From: JBMTVN01 sp046047235
GTDB taxonomy: Bacteria > Verrucomicrobiota > Verrucomicrobiia > Limisphaerales > JAHDYP01
Length of the DNA stretch: 5,386 nucleotides
NCBI GenBank assembly: GCA_046047235.1
Contig: JBJOII010000208.1
Span: forward strand, 1-5,386
Reading direction: 5' to 3'
The notes beneath the pieces were generated by a model. It did no database searches, had not been told where the DNA came from, and saw only the letters and a program-made list of their open reading frames with translations. Positions 3,212-5,386 of the stretch are shown piece after piece; the first letter of the stretch is position 1, and each line of letters begins with the position of its first letter. The translations under genes and the position numbers were made by a program.

Positions 3212-5386
3212 ATGTCCGTGGTCCTGACGCTCATCCTGCTGGCCCTGTCCCCCCCGCTCTCCCCGGAACTCAAAATCTCTACCACCCTCAGCTCTCCACT
3301 CACCCACCGCCCAGTCGCCATGGACTGGTCACCTGCCAATCACGTCTGGATCGCCGAGTTCCATCCCGCAACCCCTGAAAGACCCGAGGCCAAAGGCACG
3401 CTAACCCTGCTGGAGGATACCAATCAGGACGGCACCTATGACCAACGTCATGTCTTCGCCGATAACCTGCCCCCCATCACCAGCATTCTCGACTGGCCAC
3501 CCGGAATCATCATCGCCGCCGCCCCGGATATCCTCTATGCCGAGGACACGAATGACGATCACCAGGCCGACATCGTTCAAAAACTCTTCGTCGGGTTCAA
3601 CGCCTCCGCCCCGGCCACTTCAATCAACAGCCTGCAAGCGGACCTCGACGGCTGGATCTACGCCGCAAACGGACTCGGAGGCGGACGTGTCCTGCCCCTG
3701 ACGCCACCGCCGAACTCCCCGCCACCCGAGCTCCTCGATATCGCCACAACAGATTTCCGCTTCCATCCCGGCCTCGGCCTCATCGAACCCGCCGCCGGCT
3801 TCTCCCAGTTCGGCCTAACTCGCGATGCCTGGAGCCACTGGATCACTGTCACCTCCTCCGGTAACCTCGCCCAACTCCCCCTCCAACGCCATGACCTCAG
3901 AAGAAACCCTGACGTAACCTTCCCAGACCCCATCCTGCCCCTCCTTACAACATCAGGCTCCCCTGTCCGGCTGCCACCACAACCCAACAAAGCAAGTCCG
4001 ACAACTACCATACCCCCCAACTGGCCCGGCGGCGCCAACTTCCACCTCGCCCCAAAACTCGGCTCAATCCACCCCGGCGACCTCCTCCTCGCCCTCCCCT
4101 ATACCCAAAACCTCTGGCACCTTCCCCTAACCCGATCAAACGGCCTCTTCGTCGCCTTACAACCACCCCTCCCCCTGCTGCAGCAACCCACCCCGGAATC
4201 CTTCACCCCGGTCCAAATCATCACCGGCCCCGACGGCGCCCTCTGGATCGTCGACCCCCAGTTCACCGCCAACCAAACCTCAGACCAATCAGGTAGAATC
4301 CTACGGCTCACCGAAAACACCCCGCAACCAATGCCACCCCCAGTCTCCCCATCAAACCTCCTCCACCACCTCTCCAGCCCCATCGCCACGCAACGCAACC
4401 AAGCCCACCGCTTCCTGCTCGCTCAACCCGATCAACTGCCCGACCTAAGCACCCTCGCAATCCCTACCCCCGGAACCACCCCACCCGAAATCCAAGCCCA
4501 AGCACTCAACATCCTCCACGAACTGGGCGTTCTCACCCCGGAAATCACTGACTGGCTAACTGGCTCGGAGCACGCCGATATTCGCAGCCGCGCCACCCGA
4601 CTTAGCCGAACCTTCCTCCAAGCCGGTCACCCACCCACCTCACTACTCCAGCTCGCCCAAGACCCCTCCCCAGAAGTCCGCCTCGAACTCGCCCTCGCCC
4701 TGGGTGACTCCCCTGCCCCCGAAATCACCCCAACCTGGACCTCCATGCTCCTAGATCCCCAAAACTCCCCCCTCATCCAAACCGCCCTCCTATCCTCCGC
4801 CACAAATCAACCCCTCCACCTGCTCAACACTCTCCTGCAAGCTACCCTAAACTCCCCCTTCTCCACCAACGAATGCCACGTCGCTCAGACACTCACCCGC
4901 TCCGCCCTCTGGTTCCATAATCCTGACGAAATCGTCCGAATAACCTGCCCTAACCCCACACCTAATTCCCTCGCAGCGCTCGCACAATTACTCGCATCCA
5001 AACCCCAAACACCACCTCAGCTGCCCAGATCCTCGCCGCTACTCGACTGGGCCCGCAGCCAGACTCTCAAACCAAATGGACCGCCAGAACTCCGCCGCCT
5101 CCAGTTCGCCGTCCTCGGATTCCAACCCGACCACGAAACCTCAGACCTCCACCACCTGCTCCAAGCCTGCCTCAACGAACCCAATGCCTCCGTCCGCGAA
5201 ACCGCAATCCAATCGCTCTGCCGCAATCCATCCCCTCTCAGCACCTCCCTGCTCATCCAAAACTGGCAACACCTCCGCCCACACCTGCGGCCAACCGCCA
5301 TTAACCACTTCCTCGAATCGAACTCCACTATCCCCGCCCTCCTCGATGCTATGGAAAATGGCACCATCGCCACCTCGGAAATCAGC
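3212..5386 (+). CDS. Divergent PVC-type membrane-bound dehydrogenase, propeller plus HEAT-like region (right edge cuts it)
   Basis: One frame stays open for 725 codons to the last base. It matches the Pirellula/Verrucomicrobium 'putative membrane-bound dehydrogenase' family, in which a beta-propeller is followed by HEAT-like repeats and, usually, a C-terminal cytochrome c domain. Seen: hydrophobic N-terminus (1-17); VAMDWSPANHVWIAEF (35-50); LLEDTNQDGTYDQRHVFADNL (66-86) and ILYAEDTNDDHQAD (107-120), paired calcium-loop-like DTNxD motifs; INSLQADLDGWIYAANG (138-154); DFRFHPG...GFSQFGLTRD (181-205); GPDGALWIVD (339-348) and GRILRL (361-366). HEAT-like helices lie near 382-402, 429-439, 478-499 and 646-670. 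LLDAMENGTIATSEI (710-724) resembles the segment leading to the haem domain, so CxxCH should lie beyond the window. The propeller part (1-370) has no cysteine. An in-frame TAA at 3197 limits the start to ATG 3212 or GTG 3218. Confidence 0.87.
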   Translation, partial: MSVVLTLILLALSPPLSPELKISTTLSSPLTHRPVAMDWSPANHVWIAEFHPATPERPEAKGTLTLLEDTNQDGTYDQRHVFADNLPPITSILDWPPGIIIAAAPDILYAEDTNDDHQADIVQKLFVGFNASAPATSINSLQADLDGWIYAANGLGGGRVLPLTPPPNSPPPELLDIATTDFRFHPGLGLIEPAAGFSQFGLTRDAWSHWITVTSSGNLAQLPLQRHDLRRNPDVTFPDPILPLLTTSGSPVRLPPQPNKASPTTTIPPNWPGGANFHLAPKLGSIHPGDLLLALPYTQNLWHLPLTRSNGLFVALQPPLPLLQQPTPESFTPVQIITGPDGALWIVDPQFTANQTSDQSGRILRLTENTPQPMPPPVSPSNLLHHLSSPIATQRNQAHRFLLAQPDQLPDLSTLAIPTPGTTPPEIQAQALNILHELGVLTPEITDWLTGSEHADIRSRATRLSRTFLQAGHPPTSLLQLAQDPSPEVRLELALALGDSPAPEITPTWTSMLLDPQNSPLIQTALLSSATNQPLHLLNTLLQATLNSPFSTNECHVAQTLTRSALWFHNPDEIVRITCPNPTPNSLAALAQLLASKPQTPPQLPRSSPLLDWARSQTLKPNGPPELRRLQFAVLGFQPDHETSDLHHLLQACLNEPNASVRETAIQSLCRNPSPLSTSLLIQNWQHLRPHLRPTAINHFLESNSTIPALLDAMENGTIATSEIS

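Noticed and set aside
3658..4038. Minus-strand open frames of 99-126 codons (also 4099-4398 and 5017-5373) under the dehydrogenase
   Set aside because: They are Gly/Arg/Trp-rich shadows of the 725-codon gene. Their lengths are expected at this GC content, and the sense frame has family motifs throughout.

Overview
The window looks like a piece of a high-GC chromosome from a PVC-group bacterium, most likely Verrucomicrobiota. That is an inference from gene content. It carries a PVC-type 'membrane-bound dehydrogenase' with a beta-propeller and HEAT-like repeats, an exported xylose-isomerase-like TIM-barrel protein, and a neutral/alkaline ceramidase-like hydrolase. It also has short intergenic repeats of the TTCGCGTCCATT type, which I recall as common in environmental PVC genomes. 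No RNA gene, insertion sequence, phage gene or CRISPR array was seen.

Layout. At the left, two minus-strand genes form a tight operon: a 118-residue membrane protein of unknown function (598 to 242), then an SDR oxidoreductase (245 to beyond the left edge). They are joined by an ATGA stop/start overlap. A 125-bp G/C-rich divergent spacer separates them from a plus-strand ceramidase-family hydrolase (724-2085). That gene converges on, and overlaps by 11 bp, a minus-strand exported sugar isomerase/epimerase-like protein (2947-2075). Both stop codons sit in one small inverted repeat. A 264-bp divergent spacer (2948-3211) holds two copies of a 30-bp repeat. From 3212 a single open frame of 725 codons runs off the right edge; it encodes the N-terminal propeller and HEAT region of a divergent PVC dehydrogenase.

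Function. Three of the five proteins carry an N-terminal export signal or anchor, and the 118-residue protein is membrane-bound, so most of the window serves the cell envelope or periplasm. A hydrolase of N-acyl (ceramide-like) substrates, an exported sugar isomerase-like enzyme and a propeller/cytochrome-type dehydrogenase fit the breakdown of external lipids and glycans typical of this group. The direct substrates cannot be read from the sequence.

Composition. The plus strand is strongly C-rich whichever strand is coding. This points to a replication-linked strand bias and explains the Pro/Thr/Leu/Gln-rich plus-strand proteins and the Gly/Arg/Val-rich minus-strand ones. I found no convincing evidence of an entirely new biological system. 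The most notable items are the divergent dehydrogenase without the usual propeller cysteines, the ceramidase-like protein with altered active-site motifs, the stop-spanning hairpin, and the tripartite intergenic repeat.
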